From the NCBI GenBank assembly GCA_964602985.1, contig CAZRTJ010000019.1, positions 5,943-69,942 of the forward strand: a stretch of 64,000 nucleotides of DNA, read 5' to 3'. The notes under the pieces were generated by a model. The model made no database searches. It saw only the letters and a list, made by a program, of their open reading frames with translations, and was not told the DNA's origin. The position numbers and the translations under genes are program-made. This DNA comes from CAYZJB01 sp964602985 (GTDB lineage Bacteria; CLD3; SB21). Of this stretch, positions 51,100 to 59,466 are shown one piece after another (position 1 is the first letter of the stretch; each line of letters starts with the position of its first letter).

Positions 51100-52353
51100 A
51101 TGATCCGACGCGTCTGCTTGCTGATAATCGGACTTGGACCGTGCGCCTTTGCGCAGGTCACACGGTCTGAGGTGGAAAGAATCCTGAAGATCCTGAGCGC
51201 CGATGACATGATGGGTCGTGGCAATTTCAACCCGGGATTGAGGAAGGCCACGGATTTCGTCGTGGGGGAGTGGTCGGGCATGCAGCCCATCGAAGGTTCG
51301 CAGTCGCTTCTGCACCCGTACGACTTGTACCAATTCTCGTCCCCTTCTCCTTCCGTGCTCCTTAACGGTCAGCTCATGAAGGAGGTGATCGTCGAATCTC
51401 AGCGAAAGCGACTGGAGATTCGCGATTCCATCCCAATCCTCCGCATCGGACCGTCCGATGATCTTGCACAAAAAATCATTCCGATCCTCGACCAGAAAGT
51501 GACGACCCTGGTCCTGATCCATCCGACGCATGAGAAATTCTTTCGATGGGCGAAGAAGTCGCTTGGCAAAGGTTCGATGACCGTCCAGCCAGACTCCAAT
51601 CTGAACCGGATTTATGTGATGACGGAAGAAGCCGATATCCGGAAGGTTCACATCGTTTCGGAAAACGTGGTCGTGAAGACGACCCTGCACAATGTGGCGG
51701 CAATCATTCCAGGCAAGCGGAAGAACGAAATCGTCCTGTTTTCCGCCCATCTGGATCACATCGGTATTCTCACCGCGGTGCAGGGCGATTCGATCGCCAA
51801 CGGCGCCGATGACAATGCGTCGGGCGTGACGGCGGTGATGACGCTGGCCAAATATTTCCGGATGCAGCCGAAGCCGGAGCGAACGTTGATGTTTGTGCTG
51901 TTTTCGGGAGAAGAGTTGGGTCTGATCGGTTCGTCCCACTTTGCGAATCGTCTGCCCGTAAACGAAATCCAGGCGATGATCAACATTGAAATGGCCGGTG
52001 TGCCTTCGGACTTCGGACGCGGACACGCCTACCTGACCGGATACGATCGCTCGACACTGGGCGCGATCCTTAATCGGACATTGGGCGAAACGAAGATCCA
52101 TCCTGATCCTTATCCGGAGGAGAGTCTGTTTGAGCGTTCTGACAATGCAGAGTTTGCGCGGCGCGGCGTTCCGGCGCATACATTGTCCGTGACTCCGATT
52201 GCCACAGCGCGGCATTATCATCAGGTGAATGATCAAATCGAAATTCTCGATCTGAACAACCTGACCGACATTGTGAACATGCTGGTTCGCGCCACACGCA
52301 CCCTGGTCGACGGTACGGAAACCCCTTCCCGAGTAACTTGGGAAAAGCAGTGA
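51100..52353 (+). CDS. secreted M28 family metallopeptidase (first)
   Basis: 417 residues with a signal peptide (RRVCLLIIGLGPCAFA). The zinc-site pattern is FSAHLDHIG, NGADDNASGV and SGEELGLIGS, with NIEMAG in the position usually occupied by N-x-D-x-x-G and a final ARHYHQVND His. Ligands are therefore H, D, E, E (Asp to Glu) and H. M28 aminopeptidases cleave N-terminal residues or small substrates in the periplasm. It overlaps the second M28 gene by 4 bp (GTGA junction). Confidence 0.92.
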   Translation: MIRRVCLLIIGLGPCAFAQVTRSEVERILKILSADDMMGRGNFNPGLRKATDFVVGEWSGMQPIEGSQSLLHPYDLYQFSSPSPSVLLNGQLMKEVIVESQRKRLEIRDSIPILRIGPSDDLAQKIIPILDQKVTTLVLIHPTHEKFFRWAKKSLGKGSMTVQPDSNLNRIYVMTEEADIRKVHIVSENVVVKTTLHNVAAIIPGKRKNEIVLFSAHLDHIGILTAVQGDSIANGADDNASGVTAVMTLAKYFRMQPKPERTLMFVLFSGEELGLIGSSHFANRLPVNEIQAMINIEMAGVPSDFGRGHAYLTGYDRSTLGAILNRTLGETKIHPDPYPEESLFERSDNAEFARRGVPAHTLSVTPIATARHYHQVNDQIEILDLNNLTDIVNMLVRATRTLVDGTETPSRVTWEKQ

Positions 52354-53312
52354 GGCGAATTGGCATGTGGTTTTCGATTGGAGGAATCGTGGGGACCGTG
52401 ACGCTGCTTGCGGTATTGATGAACCCGGTCATGAGTACGGAAAAGGTGAAAGTGCACATTCCTGTCGATGTGGACCGACTGAAGATTCACGTGGAGACTC
52501 TTTGTTCGATCGACCCACCGCGCAGTCATGCACATCCGGCATCCCTCCTGGAAGCGGCGACGTACATCGAGCGCGAACTCCGAAAGCATACAGATCGCGT
52601 GACCGTGCAGGAATTCGACGTGAACGGCGTGACCTATCAGAATGTGTCCGCCCTTTTTGGTCCGCAGTCGGGGTCGCGACTGGTCGTGGGCGCACACTAC
52701 GATGTCTGCGGCGACCAACCCGGCGCCGATGACAATGCGAGCGGCGTGGCCGGATTGCTTGAAATCGCGGCGCTTCTGAATGGAGTCGAACTGCGACGTC
52801 CGATCGAACTGGTCGCCTATACGCTGGAGGAGCCACCTCACTTTCGGACTCCCGACATGGGCAGTGCACGGCATGCCAAGAAATTACTCGAGGACAAGAT
52901 TCCAGTGGTTCTGATGATCAGCCTGGAGTGCATCGGTTATTACTCCAGCGAAGAAAATTCCCAAGACTATCCCGTGTCCATTCTAAAATGGTTTTATCCG
53001 TCCGAAGCGAATTTCATCACCGCTGTGGGTAACCTGGGAAGTTGGGGCGCGGTACGACACATGAAGTCCAAAATGCGAGAAGTGTCAGACCTTCGCGTCG
53101 AATCCATCAATGCGCCCGCGTGGCTCCCCGGCATCGACTTTTCGGATCAGTTGAATTATTGGAAGTACGGGATGGACGCGGTGATGATTTCGAATACGGC
53201 GTTCTATCGCAATGCCAATTACCACGAACCGGGCGATGTGCCGGCGACCTTGGACTACGCAAAGATGGCAGAGGTTGTGAAGGGCGTGTATTGGGCGGTG
53301 GTGAACTTCTAA
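52350..53312 (+). CDS. secreted/membrane-anchored M28 family metallopeptidase (second)
   Basis: The GTG at 52350 forms a GTGA junction with the previous stop; TTG 52338 or ATG 52365 are alternatives. About 320 residues with an N-terminal helix (GIVGTVTLLAVLM). Zinc residues: GAHYDVCG, GADDNASGV, TLEEPPHF, LECIGYY and NANYHEPGD. A paralogue of the neighbour but only distantly related. The stop overlaps the convergent sterol-desaturase-family gene. Confidence 0.9.
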   Translation: MRRIGMWFSIGGIVGTVTLLAVLMNPVMSTEKVKVHIPVDVDRLKIHVETLCSIDPPRSHAHPASLLEAATYIERELRKHTDRVTVQEFDVNGVTYQNVSALFGPQSGSRLVVGAHYDVCGDQPGADDNASGVAGLLEIAALLNGVELRRPIELVAYTLEEPPHFRTPDMGSARHAKKLLEDKIPVVLMISLECIGYYSSEENSQDYPVSILKWFYPSEANFITAVGNLGSWGAVRHMKSKMREVSDLRVESINAPAWLPGIDFSDQLNYWKYGMDAVMISNTAFYRNANYHEPGDVPATLDYAKMAEVVKGVYWAVVNF

Positions 53313-54220
53313 TTCAGCCGATCGCTCGCGATGGTATGTTTGCCGATCGGGTGAATGACCTGCTGTTGAAAGGTTGTGGGAAAGCTCTCATCGCCGGCAA
53401 ACCCCAGTTCAATATCCCGTCCGCTCCCGGGCACGTACGCCGTACCAAATACATAATCCCAGAGACTGAGCGACAACCCGAAATTGGTTCCGTACGGATG
53501 TCCGGGCGCCACGGCCTTGGCGTGATGCCAGATGTGCATCGCCGGATTGTTCAAGATCCGGCGCATCGGTCCGTAGTCCCACTCGAGATTCGCGTGATTC
53601 AAATGACCGATCAGAAGTGTGACCATGTGAACGACAAAAAAATCCACCAGACCAAAGCCAATCATGGAGAGTGGGATGTATTGCAGCGTCTTGTAGACGA
53701 CGGTCTCCATCCAGTGGAATCGCAGATGCGCCGCAAACCCCATTTCCTTCACGGAATGATGGACTTTGTGAAATTCCCACAGCCACGACACGCGATGGAG
53801 GAGACGATGGATATTCCATTGAATGAAATCGGCGATGACGAACAGGGTCAGCCATTGCGTCCACGCAGGCCATGTGTGAATTTCGATGGCCACAGGGTTC
53901 TTGAATCCAAAGGCAGACAACAAATCACGAAACGCTTCGACAGCGACGTTGGAGAGAGCGTTGTAGCCGACAAGCGAAAACAGGAAGAAATTGAAAAACA
54001 TATAGAATCCGTCAAGCCAGAAGTCTTTCCGAAACGATCCCTGATTCTTTCTCCATGGCGTGAGCCACTCCAAACCCCAGACGATCAGCGATAATCCGAT
54101 CAGCCAGTAGAAATAATTCCGGTACCACGGTGCGGTTGAGAAAGCAATTTCCGAAATCAGGTAGTTCCAGTACCCGACGAAGGACTGGAGGATAATGTCG
54201 AAATACTTTTCAATCACCAT
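53309..54220 (-). CDS. fatty acid hydroxylase/sterol desaturase superfamily protein
   Basis: 303 residues, four to five membrane helices. Histidine boxes for the di-iron centre: HRLLHR, FHKVHHS and HIWHH (after NPAMH), with H-x-x-H-H spacing as in the family. Bacterial members hydroxylate lipids or carotenoids; the substrate here is not known. Overlaps the rhodanese gene upstream by 11 bp. Confidence 0.9.
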   Translation of the reverse strand: MVIEKYFDIILQSFVGYWNYLISEIAFSTAPWYRNYFYWLIGLSLIVWGLEWLTPWRKNQGSFRKDFWLDGFYMFFNFFLFSLVGYNALSNVAVEAFRDLLSAFGFKNPVAIEIHTWPAWTQWLTLFVIADFIQWNIHRLLHRVSWLWEFHKVHHSVKEMGFAAHLRFHWMETVVYKTLQYIPLSMIGFGLVDFFVVHMVTLLIGHLNHANLEWDYGPMRRILNNPAMHIWHHAKAVAPGHPYGTNFGLSLSLWDYVFGTAYVPGSGRDIELGFAGDESFPTTFQQQVIHPIGKHTIASDRLN

Positions 54221-54692
54221 ACACCTTCTCTCCGCGTTTCAGCCACACGCCCCAGATGCGATCGTAGGCATGGACCCTGCGCGTGGTGCCCGCGGAATCC
54301 ACCACGGGATTTCCGAGGTTGACCCAATCAAATATTCCGCCGACCAGATTGGAAACGTTGCGGAAGCCCAGCGCGCGCAATCGTTCGGCAATCTTTTCGC
54401 TACGGTATCCCACCGAGCAATACACGACGATCTGTGCATCGCGCGGCAACCCTTGAGTACGAGCGCTCGAGAATTCGTCATACCCCACCCAACCCGCTCC
54501 GGGGATGTGACTCACGTCGAATTCCCGACGTGATCGGGCGTCGAGAAACAGGACGGCTGTGTCGAGTGTCGCCACGGTGACTTCCGGGACGGAATGACGA
54601 AGCAGACCCGACAGCATGACATCAAATGCTTTGTCGGACGTTTGAGCCCAGACGGCCATCGGCAGGAGAAGGGCGATCGCGGCGAATTTCAT
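54210..54692 (-). CDS. periplasmic rhodanese-like protein
   Basis: The ATG at 54692 gives a signal peptide (KFAAIALLLPMAVWAQ) and 160 residues; the longer frame upstream is a shadow of the YjbR gene. Rhodanese features: FLDARSRREFDVSHIPGAGWV and active-site loop CSVGYRS. GFRNVSNLVGGIFDWV is the C-terminal rhodanese segment. A second rhodanese of the window; unlike the one at 5.7 kb it has a single Cys in the loop. Confidence 0.9.
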   Translation of the reverse strand: MKFAAIALLLPMAVWAQTSDKAFDVMLSGLLRHSVPEVTVATLDTAVLFLDARSRREFDVSHIPGAGWVGYDEFSSARTQGLPRDAQIVVYCSVGYRSEKIAERLRALGFRNVSNLVGGIFDWVNLGNPVVDSAGTTRRVHAYDRIWGVWLKRGEKVYGD

Positions 54693-55030
54693 TTGCGCTT
54701 GCGGGCCTTGAGTTGTTTGGCGGTGACAAGGTTGTACGAATCGAGGAGCCATGCGAAGATCAGTGTGTCCGCGACCGAACCGTCGAGAACGACCGTATTC
54801 CAATGTTTCTTGTTCATGTGATATCCCGGCTGAACGCATTCGTATTGTTCTCGCAATTCCACGGCGCGCCCGGGTTCGCACTTGACGTTAACGCTGTCAA
54901 ATTCGTGAATGTCGGCGAGAGCGAACATCTTTCCGAGCACCTTGAAGACGACCGTCTGTTCGTCGAAAGGAAATTCTTCCGTGACGTCGCGTTGCGATAA
55001 GCAGAAGGCTCGAAACGCATCGAGTGTCAT
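54689..55030 (-). CDS. MmcQ/YjbR family protein
   Basis: 113 residues, a CyaY-like fold family. Start TLDAFRAFCLSQRDVTEEFPF and then KMFALADI, with the typical PGYHMNKKHWNTVVLDGS near the middle. Family members are small DNA-binding-like or metal-linked proteins of unknown role. It overlaps the rhodanese gene by 4 bp (minus strand ATGA). Confidence 0.88.
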   Translation of the reverse strand: MTLDAFRAFCLSQRDVTEEFPFDEQTVVFKVLGKMFALADIHEFDSVNVKCEPGRAVELREQYECVQPGYHMNKKHWNTVVLDGSVADTLIFAWLLDSYNLVTAKQLKARKRK

Positions 55031-55150
55031 GCGAGAACATAGTCGTCGGGACGCTCCGCTTCAAGGTTTGTCTGTTTTTGCGCTCTTTTCTTTTACGATA
55101 AAAATTGTCACATTTCGGCCGTTGCCAAATGAATTTTCCGCGAAAGGATT

Positions 55151-56671
55151 ATGGAAGAAGAACTGTTGCGCGTACGGCGCGAGAAACTGGATCGTCTGCG
55201 GGAGTTGGGCATTGAGCCGTATCCGTACCGATTCCGACCGGAATATCGCACCTCCGAATTGGTCGAGCGTTTTAACGAGGTGGGAATTCACGACGACAAA
55301 CTGCTGAACGACCCGGGCGTGCGACGCGTCACGATCGGCGGGCGGATCATGTCTCACCGCGGTCAGGGGAAGACGGGTTTTGCGCATGTCCAGGATGCGA
55401 CGGGCCGACTGCAAGTGTACGTCCGCAAGGACGTCGTCGGTGACACCACGTACGACGTGTTCACCAAACTTCTTGATATCGGCGACATGATCGGAGTCAA
55501 AGGCGTGCTGTTCAAGACGCGTACCGGCGAAATCACGATCAAGGCGGAGGAGATTACCGTACTCAGCAAAAGCCTTCGCCCGCTGCCCGCAGGCAAAGAG
55601 AAGAAACTCGAGAACGGAACGGTCGAACGATTCAGCGACGTCGAGGATAAGGAATTTCGATACCGACAGCGATATGCGGATATGATCCTGCATCCGGAAG
55701 TTCGCGATATCTTTGTCAAGCGGGGCAGGATCATTCAGGCGATCCGACGCTTTCTGGACGATCGTGGCTATCTCGAAGTCGAAACCCCGATTCTCCAGCC
55801 GCTGTATGGAGGGGCCTCGGCGAGACCCTTTGTGACGCATCACAATACGCTGGACATGAAGCTGTACATGCGGATCGCACTGGAGTTGTATCTGAAGCGG
55901 CTCATCATCGGCGGCGTCGATCGCGTGTACGAAATTTCCAAGATCTTCCGCAACGAAGGCATGGATCGCTTTCACAATCCGGAATTTACCATGCTCGAAT
56001 TCTACGAGGCGTATTCCGATTTTCACGATCTCATGACGCTCACGGAGGAGATGCTCTCTACGGTATGTCGTGAGGTGCACGGAACCGATCGAATTCATAC
56101 GCTGGGTCACGACGTGTCCTTCCGCGCGCCGTTTGAGCGTCTCAGTATGTTTGAGGCGATTCAAAAACATGCCGCTGTGGATGTGAGGGGGATGGACGAA
56201 GACAAATTACGGTTGGTGTGTCGCGACATGCACATTGCGGTCGATCCGGCATGGGATCGGGGAAAATTGATCGACGAGATTTTTAGCGATCGCGTTCAAC
56301 GTCATCTCATTCAACCGGTTTTTATTACGGAACAGCCGATCGAAATTTCTCCACTCGCGAAGCGGCATCGTTCGAAGGCGGGGGTCGTCGAGAGATTCGA
56401 ATTGTTCATCCTCGGGAGTGAGGTGGCCAATGCGTTCAGCGAACTGAATGATCCGATCGATCAACGGGGCCGATTTGAAGCGCAGATGGGCTTGCGCGCG
56501 CGGGGCGACGAGGAAGCTCAGGTTTTGGATGAGGATTTTCTGCGGGCGATGGAATACGGGATGCCTCCGACCGCCGGCGAGGGAATCGGTATCGACCGTT
56601 TGGTGATGATGCTGACCAATCAGGAGTCGATCCGTGATGTATTGTTCTTCCCAACCATGAGGCCGGAGTAA
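55151..56671 (+). CDS. lysS: lysyl-tRNA synthetase, class II
   Basis: 506 residues. Starts EELLRVRREKLDRLRELGIEPYPYRF; an OB-fold anticodon-binding domain follows (GGRIMSHRGQGKTGFAHVQDATGRLQVY). Motif 2: FRNEGMDRFHNPEFTMLEFYEAY; motif 3: GEGIGIDRLVMMLT. It charges tRNA-Lys. AAAGGATT precedes the ATG. The Mla-type permease gene starts 2 bp after the stop. Confidence 0.97.
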   Translation: MEEELLRVRREKLDRLRELGIEPYPYRFRPEYRTSELVERFNEVGIHDDKLLNDPGVRRVTIGGRIMSHRGQGKTGFAHVQDATGRLQVYVRKDVVGDTTYDVFTKLLDIGDMIGVKGVLFKTRTGEITIKAEEITVLSKSLRPLPAGKEKKLENGTVERFSDVEDKEFRYRQRYADMILHPEVRDIFVKRGRIIQAIRRFLDDRGYLEVETPILQPLYGGASARPFVTHHNTLDMKLYMRIALELYLKRLIIGGVDRVYEISKIFRNEGMDRFHNPEFTMLEFYEAYSDFHDLMTLTEEMLSTVCREVHGTDRIHTLGHDVSFRAPFERLSMFEAIQKHAAVDVRGMDEDKLRLVCRDMHIAVDPAWDRGKLIDEIFSDRVQRHLIQPVFITEQPIEISPLAKRHRSKAGVVERFELFILGSEVANAFSELNDPIDQRGRFEAQMGLRARGDEEAQVLDEDFLRAMEYGMPPTAGEGIGIDRLVMMLTNQESIRDVLFFPTMRPE

Positions 56672-56673
56672 GC

Positions 56674-57486
56674 GTGAGGCAACTGAAGGACATCGTGATC
56701 TCGGTCTCGGAGTTTCTCCTTCTCGATCAGTTGGGCAACAAAGTCCTGGCATTTTTCACGGGATTGGGCGAGTCGTCGATCCTGATGTACAATGCCGCGC
56801 GCAACATCAAGTACACGATTCGGGATCGGCAGTTGATTGTCGAGCAGATGTTTGCGGTCGGCGTCAATTCCATCCCGCTGGTCGTGGTGGTGGCGACGTT
56901 TGCGGGGATGGTGTCCGCTGTGCAGGCCGGCTATCAATTGGCGGGGTTTGGCTCTCCGGCCACCTTCCTGGGCAGCGCGACAGCACGCGCGATTGTGATC
57001 GAATTGTCTCCGGTGTTGACGGGTCTGGTATTGGCTGGACGATTTGGCGCGTCGATCGCGGCAGAGATCGGGACGATGCGAGTCACCGAGCAAATCGATG
57101 CATTGGAAATGATGGCCATCGATCCGGTGCGATATCTTGCGAATCCCCGGATTGTGGCCGGTGTAGTCATGATGCCGATCCTGACGATCTTTTCTGACTT
57201 CATCGCGATCTGGGGATCGATGTTTATCGGATACGCGACGATGGATGTGTCGATCAACTCCTTTTTGTCGTCCGTTCAGAGATTCATGACCCTTCAGGAC
57301 ATCCTGTCGGGCATTGTCAAAGCGTTCTTGTTTGGTGGATCCACGGCGCTGGTTGGATGTTTTGTGGGATTTGCCGCCGCGGGCGGCGCCGAGGGAGTGG
57401 GGCAGGCGACGATCAAAGCGTTTGTGTTGTCCTCCGCCGCGATTTTGGTCAACGACTATCTGGTCGCATCGGTCATCCTGCAATGA
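56674..57486 (+). CDS. mlaE: MlaE family ABC transporter permease
   Basis: 270 residues from GTG 56674. Typical MlaE features: RQLIVEQMFAVGVNSIPLVVVVATFAGMVSAVQAGYQL, then ELSPVLTGLVLAGRFGASIAAEIGTMRVTEQIDALE. Five to six membrane helices. MlaE moves phospholipids between inner and outer membrane with MlaF, MlaD and others. It is followed by the ATPase gene (ATGA junction). No mlaD gene is next to it, so substrate-binding partners lie elsewhere. Confidence 0.95.
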   Translation: MRQLKDIVISVSEFLLLDQLGNKVLAFFTGLGESSILMYNAARNIKYTIRDRQLIVEQMFAVGVNSIPLVVVVATFAGMVSAVQAGYQLAGFGSPATFLGSATARAIVIELSPVLTGLVLAGRFGASIAAEIGTMRVTEQIDALEMMAIDPVRYLANPRIVAGVVMMPILTIFSDFIAIWGSMFIGYATMDVSINSFLSSVQRFMTLQDILSGIVKAFLFGGSTALVGCFVGFAAAGGAEGVGQATIKAFVLSSAAILVNDYLVASVILQ

Positions 57487-58244
57487 TCCAAATCGTCAAT
57501 CTTTGGAAATACTTCCGCGATAAGCGGATTCTATCCGGCGTCAATTTGGAAATCGAAACAGGCAAAATCACCACGATTATCGGTCGGTCGGGTTGCGGCA
57601 AGAGCGTTTTGCTCAAACACATTGTCGGTCTGCTGATTCCCGACGACGGCAAGGTCGTCATCGAAGGGGAAGAACTAAGTGAAATGACTCCGCGTGAACT
57701 CGCCCACACGAGAAAGAAAATGGGTCTGGTGTTTCAAAACGGAGCGTTGTTCGACTCCCTCAGTGTCGAAGAAAACATCTCCCTTGGATTGCGTGAACAC
57801 ACGGACATGGGCGACAAGGAGATCGCTATCAAGGTGGCCAAATTGCTGGAGATGGTCGGTCTGCCCGGAATCGAGAAGTACCGGCCGAGCGAGTTGTCGG
57901 GTGGAATGAAGAAGCGGGTGAGTCTGGCGCGTGCCCTGGCCATGGATCCCAAGTACGTGCTATACGACGAACCGACCACCGGGTTGGATCCCATCATGTC
58001 TGCCATCATCGACGAGCTCATCCGCAACCTGAATGAACAACTCAAGATCACGTCGATCGTGGTGACCCACGACATGGGGAGCGTGTACAAGATATCCGAC
58101 CATGTCGCGATGCTGCATTACGGCGTCGTTCGTTTTGTGGGAACCGCACCCGAACTCCGCGGGACGAAGGACCCTGTCGTGCGGCAATTTATCGAGGGGA
58201 ATGTGGAAGGTCCTATTCGGCCAATTCTCAAAGACGGCAGATAG
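57483..58244 (+). CDS. mlaF: MlaF-type ABC transporter ATP-binding protein
   Basis: The ATG at 57483 overlaps the mlaE stop. 253 residues. Walker A GRSGCGKSV, Q loop VFQNGALFDSLSV, signature LSGGMKKR, Walker B LYDEPTTGLD and switch VTHDM. The text HIVGLLIPDDGKVVIEGEEL is typical of MlaF. It powers the MlaE permease. Confidence 0.95.
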   Translation: MIQIVNLWKYFRDKRILSGVNLEIETGKITTIIGRSGCGKSVLLKHIVGLLIPDDGKVVIEGEELSEMTPRELAHTRKKMGLVFQNGALFDSLSVEENISLGLREHTDMGDKEIAIKVAKLLEMVGLPGIEKYRPSELSGGMKKRVSLARALAMDPKYVLYDEPTTGLDPIMSAIIDELIRNLNEQLKITSIVVTHDMGSVYKISDHVAMLHYGVVRFVGTAPELRGTKDPVVRQFIEGNVEGPIRPILKDGR

Positions 58245-58282
58245 GAAGACGTTTAGGTGTGACGTCCGTCGGAGTGTTTCAG

Positions 58283-58405
58283 CTATTTCCAGAGAAGAAA
58301 CGCGACAGCCGCCAATAGCGCTACGGAGACGCCAAACAAGACCACGAAGATCACAAGATCACGAGGTCCCTCACCGGACGATGACATGCCTTTCGAAGTC
58401 GCCAT
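58283..58405 (-). CDS. candidate 40-residue single-pass membrane protein
   Basis: Reading the minus strand gives MATSKGMSSSGEGPRD and then LVIFVVLFGVSVALLAAVAF followed by LLWK. It is a short polar start, one 22-residue hydrophobic helix and a Lys end, a clean single-TM micro-protein. The ribosome site is weak, and there is no homology I recognise. It occupies a 326-bp gene-free stretch (58245-58570) after mlaF; nothing else is evident there except the promoter below. Confidence 0.4.
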   Translation of the reverse strand: MATSKGMSSSGEGPRDLVIFVVLFGVSVALLAAVAFLLWK

Positions 58406-58535
58406 GTGATCTACCAAGGGTTACTGGGTTATAACTACCTACGTAATTATAGGTACATCAAGTCGAGTTGGCAAGAGGAAAATTGGAAGCTCGGAAATTC
58501 TTTGCCAGTCATCTGATATACCAGGAAAAAGAGAT

Positions 58536-58565
58536 TTGCATTTGACCTGGATGGAGGTCTATACT
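58536..58565 (+). promoter_or_regulatory. promoter of the His/Cys-rich, lipoprotein, TonB receptor group
   Basis: TTGCAT (58536-58541), an 18-bp spacer and TATACT (58560-58565), then GAACC and the ATG at 58571. No ribosome site; the transcript would start at the ATG. Confidence 0.5.
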
Positions 58566-58570
58566 GAACC

Positions 58571-58921
58571 ATGATCGGTTTTTTCACACGTCGTCAGGTG
58601 CAGCGAACCATCGGGGCCGTGTATTTTCTCGCGGTGATTCTATCCGCTTTTGGAATCTTCCATGACCATGGATTGGCTCTTCCGGAGGTTCCTCCGGCTC
58701 CCGAACTTCATGATCGTTCCTGCACCGAGCACATCCACGCGGTCTTGCAATTATCCGAACATTGCGCACGGTGCCAATTTCTTCTGGCCGCAGACTTTAC
58801 CGACCTCAAACAAGTCATCGATAATCTGGAAGGCGTTTCTTTACTGGTTCCCAATTACCGTACGGAAGCGCCGTCTGTTCTCCTCCACGCAGATCTTCGC
58901 GGCCCACCCCGTTTCCTTTAG
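58571..58921 (+). CDS. His/Cys-rich small protein upstream of a TonB receptor
   Basis: 116 residues: an N-terminal helix (IGAVYFLAVILSAFGIF) followed by HDHG, and SCTEHIHAVLQLSEHCARCQF with three Cys and three His, plus a C-terminal LRGPPRF. The layout (signal helix, metal-like His/Cys patch, C-terminal RGPP) recalls small proteins of the DUF2946 type found before TonB receptors, but I do not claim membership. A role in metal sensing or handling is inference. A terminator-like hairpin follows 8 bp after the stop. Confidence 0.6.
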   Translation: MIGFFTRRQVQRTIGAVYFLAVILSAFGIFHDHGLALPEVPPAPELHDRSCTEHIHAVLQLSEHCARCQFLLAADFTDLKQVIDNLEGVSLLVPNYRTEAPSVLLHADLRGPPRFL

Positions 58922-58929
58922 AGTGGTCT

Positions 58930-58970
58930 GGATGCGGCTTCGGCATTGTCTGAACGCATCCGGTTTTTTT
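58930..58970 (+). terminator. intrinsic terminator/attenuator between the His/Cys-rich and lipoprotein genes
   Basis: GGATGCG (58930-58936) pairs with CGCATCC (58955-58961) around an 18-base loop, followed by GG and seven T. The lipoprotein start is at 58996 with its own ribosome site. Confidence 0.65.
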
Positions 58971-58995
58971 CTCATACCAACTAAAGGAGCAAAAC

Positions 58996-59466
58996 ATGCT
59001 GACCCCATCCCGTTTTGTTTGGAGTATGTCTGTCATGATCGTCGGACTTGCTTTCCATTCCTGTTCCAACGAAGACAGCGGCGAAGATCAACACGCCGAG
59101 GCACGAGGCCTCGTTCTCCGAATGGCTGATACGATTGTTGTTTCGGTCGATTCAACCGTAGTGTCGGGACAATTGACATTCCCGGCCGATAATCTGTTTT
59201 CCAACCCCGTTTCTGTTTGGTTTATCGCCGATGATGCGGATCGGGACGAATTCCGTCCCGATGACTCTGACGAGGCGCTTCGCGTCTCTGTCGCGGATAC
59301 CAGCATTGCCACCGTGCTGGTTCATTCAGACGCCACCGATCCTGACGAGAAGTGGACATTTCAGATCAAAGGAAAGTCGGCGGGCAGCACCACAGTGAGC
59401 GTTCAGATCATCCATGTGGATCATCCGGACTACACATCGCCGTTGATTCCGCTGGTGATCCAGTGA
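58996..59466 (+). CDS. predicted lipoprotein linked to a TonB receptor
   Basis: 156 residues: signal helix SMSVMIVGLAF, lipobox HSC with the acylated Cys at residue 23, and a mature Ig-like all-beta domain rich in Asp, Ser and Val (a segment ADTSIATVLVHSDATDPDEKW resembles bacterial Ig-like repeats). AAAGGAG precedes the ATG. The stop overlaps the GTG of the TonB-dependent receptor, so the two are translated together. Probably a surface-exposed lipoprotein helping substrate capture. Confidence 0.75.
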   Translation: MLTPSRFVWSMSVMIVGLAFHSCSNEDSGEDQHAEARGLVLRMADTIVVSVDSTVVSGQLTFPADNLFSNPVSVWFIADDADRDEFRPDDSDEALRVSVADTSIATVLVHSDATDPDEKWTFQIKGKSAGSTTVSVQIIHVDHPDYTSPLIPLVIQ

